Source: CAYXEN01 sp964464035 (GTDB lineage Bacteria; Krumholzibacteriota; Krumholzibacteriia; WVZY01). From it: a DNA stretch of 15,080 nucleotides. The stretch lies in assembly GCA_964464035.1 (NCBI GenBank), contig CAYXEN010000070.1:1-15080 (forward strand). The letters run 5' to 3'. Every line of letters begins with the position of its first letter. Position 1 is the stretch's first letter. Below, one piece after another: positions 13,812 to 15,080 of this stretch. The translations under genes were made by a program, and so were the position numbers. A model generated the notes under the pieces. That model had not been told where the DNA came from and made no database searches. It saw only the letters and a list, made by a program, of their open reading frames with translations.

Positions 13812-14547
13812 ATTCCGCCTCGCTTGATGCGACCCCGGCTTCACTTCCGCCGGCGGCCGACTCCACGATCCTCGAAATGAACAGGTCGATCCTCGTCTCC
13901 TGGCGCCTCACGTGCCTGCCGAGCAGGTTATAGCCCACCAAAGCCGGTATGGCGGCGCCGAGACCGGCTATGGTCGTCACCAGGGCTTCCGCGATTCCCG
14001 GGCCGACCACTTCTATGCTCGCCGTTCCGTGCACGCCCATGCTGAGGAAACTGCTCATGATCCCCCAGACAGTGCCCATCAACCCCAGAAACGGAGCGAC
14101 TCCCGAGGTGGTGGCGAGGAAGACCAGGTACTTCTCCATCTCCGATATCTCCTCCACCGCCCTTCGCTCAAGGGCCTCGCGAAGGCGCGCCAGTCCCACC
14201 CCCGAGGAGGATACGACGTTGCGTGAAGCGCTTCTTGCGCGCGAGGAACCCTCATCGGCGAGAAAGTCTCTCGCCTCCTTGAGAAGCGCCCCTTCCACGG
14301 ACGGAAAGTATCGGCCGAGATCTGAAAACATCCCTTCCAGGCTCTGCTTTCTTATGTCGCGCCGGGCCAGGAGCCCCGTTTTCCTCAATCGCATGTAGAG
14401 GCGGGTCCGATCCCAGATTATCGCCCAGGAAACAACGGATATGACGAAGAGGATGAGCAGGATCGCCTTGGCGAAAGGACCCGATTCGGTCATCAGCGAT
14501 GTCACCGAGCTCTGGATATCCGCCATCGGCATGTAGAAAGTCGTCAT
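13792..14547 (-). CDS. tolQ: MotA/TolQ/ExbB-family proton-channel subunit
   Basis: A 251-residue inner-membrane protein with three TM helices at about 27-46, 141-165 and 186-206. The conserved APFLGLMGTVWGIM (151-164) and ALVTTIAGLGAAIPA (188-202) segments contain the Thr/Ala/Gly residues lining the proton path with TolR. A cytoplasmic helical domain lies between the first and second TM helices. The start is taken as ATG 14547, since AAAGG lies seven bases upstream. The ATG at 14553, adding Met-Ser, is only one base from that site. It opens the long minus-strand gene train and has a good promoter at 14628-14656. ExbB is the alternative name, but tolB and pal downstream support TolQ. Confidence 0.95.
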   Translation of the reverse strand: MTTFYMPMADIQSSVTSLMTESGPFAKAILLILFVISVVSWAIIWDRTRLYMRLRKTGLLARRDIRKQSLEGMFSDLGRYFPSVEGALLKEARDFLADEGSSRARSASRNVVSSSGVGLARLREALERRAVEEISEMEKYLVFLATTSGVAPFLGLMGTVWGIMSSFLSMGVHGTASIEVVGPGIAEALVTTIAGLGAAIPALVGYNLLGRHVRRQETRIDLFISRIVESAAGGSEAGVASSEAEYEKNSI

Positions 14548-14627
14548 GGACATACCTTTCGCTGTCGGTCTCGATTAAGTACTTGTTTTACAATCGAATT
14601 GAACAACATCCACCTGGCGCGGTTCCA

Positions 14628-14656
14628 AAGATAACAAAGGACGCCGCAGTGGTCAA
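14628..14656 (-). promoter_or_regulatory. Sigma-70 promoter of the tol-pal gene train
   Basis: On the minus strand TTGACC (5 of 6 consensus), a 17-base spacer and TATCTT (4 of 6) are correctly placed. Transcription would begin near 14621, about 75 bases upstream of tolQ. Confidence 0.65.
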
Positions 14657-14803
14657 AACCAGTTTGCCGGCTCCGGCGGTTTCATGGGTTATCCGGGCTT
14701 TGCGGCCCAATCTTCGTCCCACAGCCGGACGGCGCCGGCAAGCCCCTCAAAAGGCGCGGGTTAGAGGAAACGCCCGGCTCGGCCGCAGCGTTTCGATGCG
14801 ATG

Positions 14804-14832
14804 TTGCCCGCGCGGGGAAAAAGCGTTATAAT
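14804..14832 (+). promoter_or_regulatory. Strong sigma-70 promoter of the DUF4384-like gene
   Basis: TTGCCC, exactly 17 bases and a perfect TATAAT. The predicted start near 14839 leaves a leader of about 45 bases carrying a strong GGGAGGGA ribosome site seven bases before ATG 14884. Confidence 0.75.
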
Positions 14833-14883
14833 CTTAATAGTATGTTTCCCCCTGCGTACCCATTTCCTGGGAGGGAATCAGCC

Positions 14884-15080
14884 ATGAAAAGAATCCTCCT
14901 TGCCGGAGCCGTCCTTGGGCTCCTCTTGCCAGCATCGGCCCGATCCATAACCCGCGCTCCCTACAAGCACAGTACTTCATCCACGGTCGCGATCGGACTC
15001 AACGAACCCGCCGGAACCGTGTACCGGCCGGGCGAGAAGATAAGTCTCACGTATACCGTCGGTGAAGAATCTTACGTGAT
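14884..15080 (+). CDS. Secreted protein with DUF4384-like start (runs off right edge)
   Basis: Sixty-five residues are visible. Residues 1-19 form a clear Sec signal peptide (MKR followed by a Leu/Ala-rich core, ending PASA). From about residue 35 the pattern LNEPAGTVYRPGEKISLTY followed by EESYV resembles the beginning of DUF4384, an envelope-associated beta domain whose usual form is a proline-rich start, Y-x-x-G-E/D, and an aromatic YV strand. No lipobox Cys is present, so the product is probably periplasmic or exported. GGGAGGGA upstream fixes the start. It is transcribed away from tolQ by its own strong promoter. Function is unknown, and the DUF4384 assignment rests on a short stretch. 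Confidence 0.75.
   Translation, partial: MKRILLAGAVLGLLLPASARSITRAPYKHSTSSTVAIGLNEPAGTVYRPGEKISLTYTVGEESYV

Larger units (their letters stand above)
14548..14883. other. Divergent intergenic region between tolQ and the DUF4384-like gene
   Basis: About 335 bases without a gene. They hold a minus-strand promoter for tolQ (14628-14656) and a plus-strand promoter for the DUF4384-like gene (14804-14832). A short inverted repeat, TTGTTTTACAA at 14583-14593, lies in the tolQ leader. The GC-rich middle (14657-14803) has several GCCGG-type runs, but no open frame, terminator or convincing operator was recognised there. Confidence 0.8.

Noticed and set aside
11595..13880. A 761-codon open frame on the plus strand opposite tolB, tolA, tolR and part of tolQ
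   Set aside because: It lies antisense to four clearly recognised genes, has no plausible domain or ribosome site, and is a by-product of GC-rich codon use on the other strand.

Overview
The window looks like a chromosomal segment of a Gram-negative bacterium. It carries a complete Tol-Pal outer-membrane system and several lipoprotein or secretory signals. Base composition is moderately GC-rich, TTG and GTG starts are frequent, and the proteins look divergent from enterobacterial versions. A deltaproteobacterial lineage or an FCB-type candidate phylum would fit, but there is no rRNA or marker gene here to settle it. No tRNA, rRNA, CRISPR array, insertion sequence or phage gene was seen.

Left part (1-5141): the 5' end of a phosphoglucomutase/phosphomannomutase gene (minus strand, running off the left edge) is divergent from a 768-residue hybrid histidine kinase (plus strand). 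The kinase's periplasmic domain contains a CxxCH heme-c motif. It converges through a shared bidirectional terminator on a small heat-shock protein gene (hsp20, minus strand). hsp20 has a near-consensus sigma-54 promoter and an extremely strong ribosome binding site. Upstream of it, on the same strand, lies a major facilitator superfamily permease.

Middle (5142-5671): acpS, the holo-ACP synthase gene, is alone on the plus strand with its own sigma-70-type promoter and a TTG start.

Right part (5672-14547): a long tightly packed minus-strand gene train reads tolQ - tolR - tolA/tonB-like - tolB - pal - ybgF/cpoB - CNNM/CorC-type transporter 1 - CNNM-type transporter 2 - DUF1611 (DgcN-like) - dipeptide epimerase. 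Most junctions are overlaps or gaps of a few bases. The exceptions are 52 bases between tolB and pal, and 90 bases before the DUF1611 gene; the latter could fold into a three-way-junction RNA. One good sigma-70-type promoter lies upstream of tolQ. The train joins cell-envelope energisation and constriction (Tol-Pal), putative Mg/divalent-cation transport (CNNM pair) and D-glutamate or murein-peptide metabolism (DUF1611 plus epimerase).

Right edge (14804-15080): divergent from tolQ, a near-perfect sigma-70 promoter drives a secreted protein whose visible part resembles DUF4384.

Nothing here is an unmistakable new system. The best leads are the heme-motif sensor kinase, the sigma-54 hsp20 promoter, the structured leader before the DUF1611 gene, and the extended tol-pal train.
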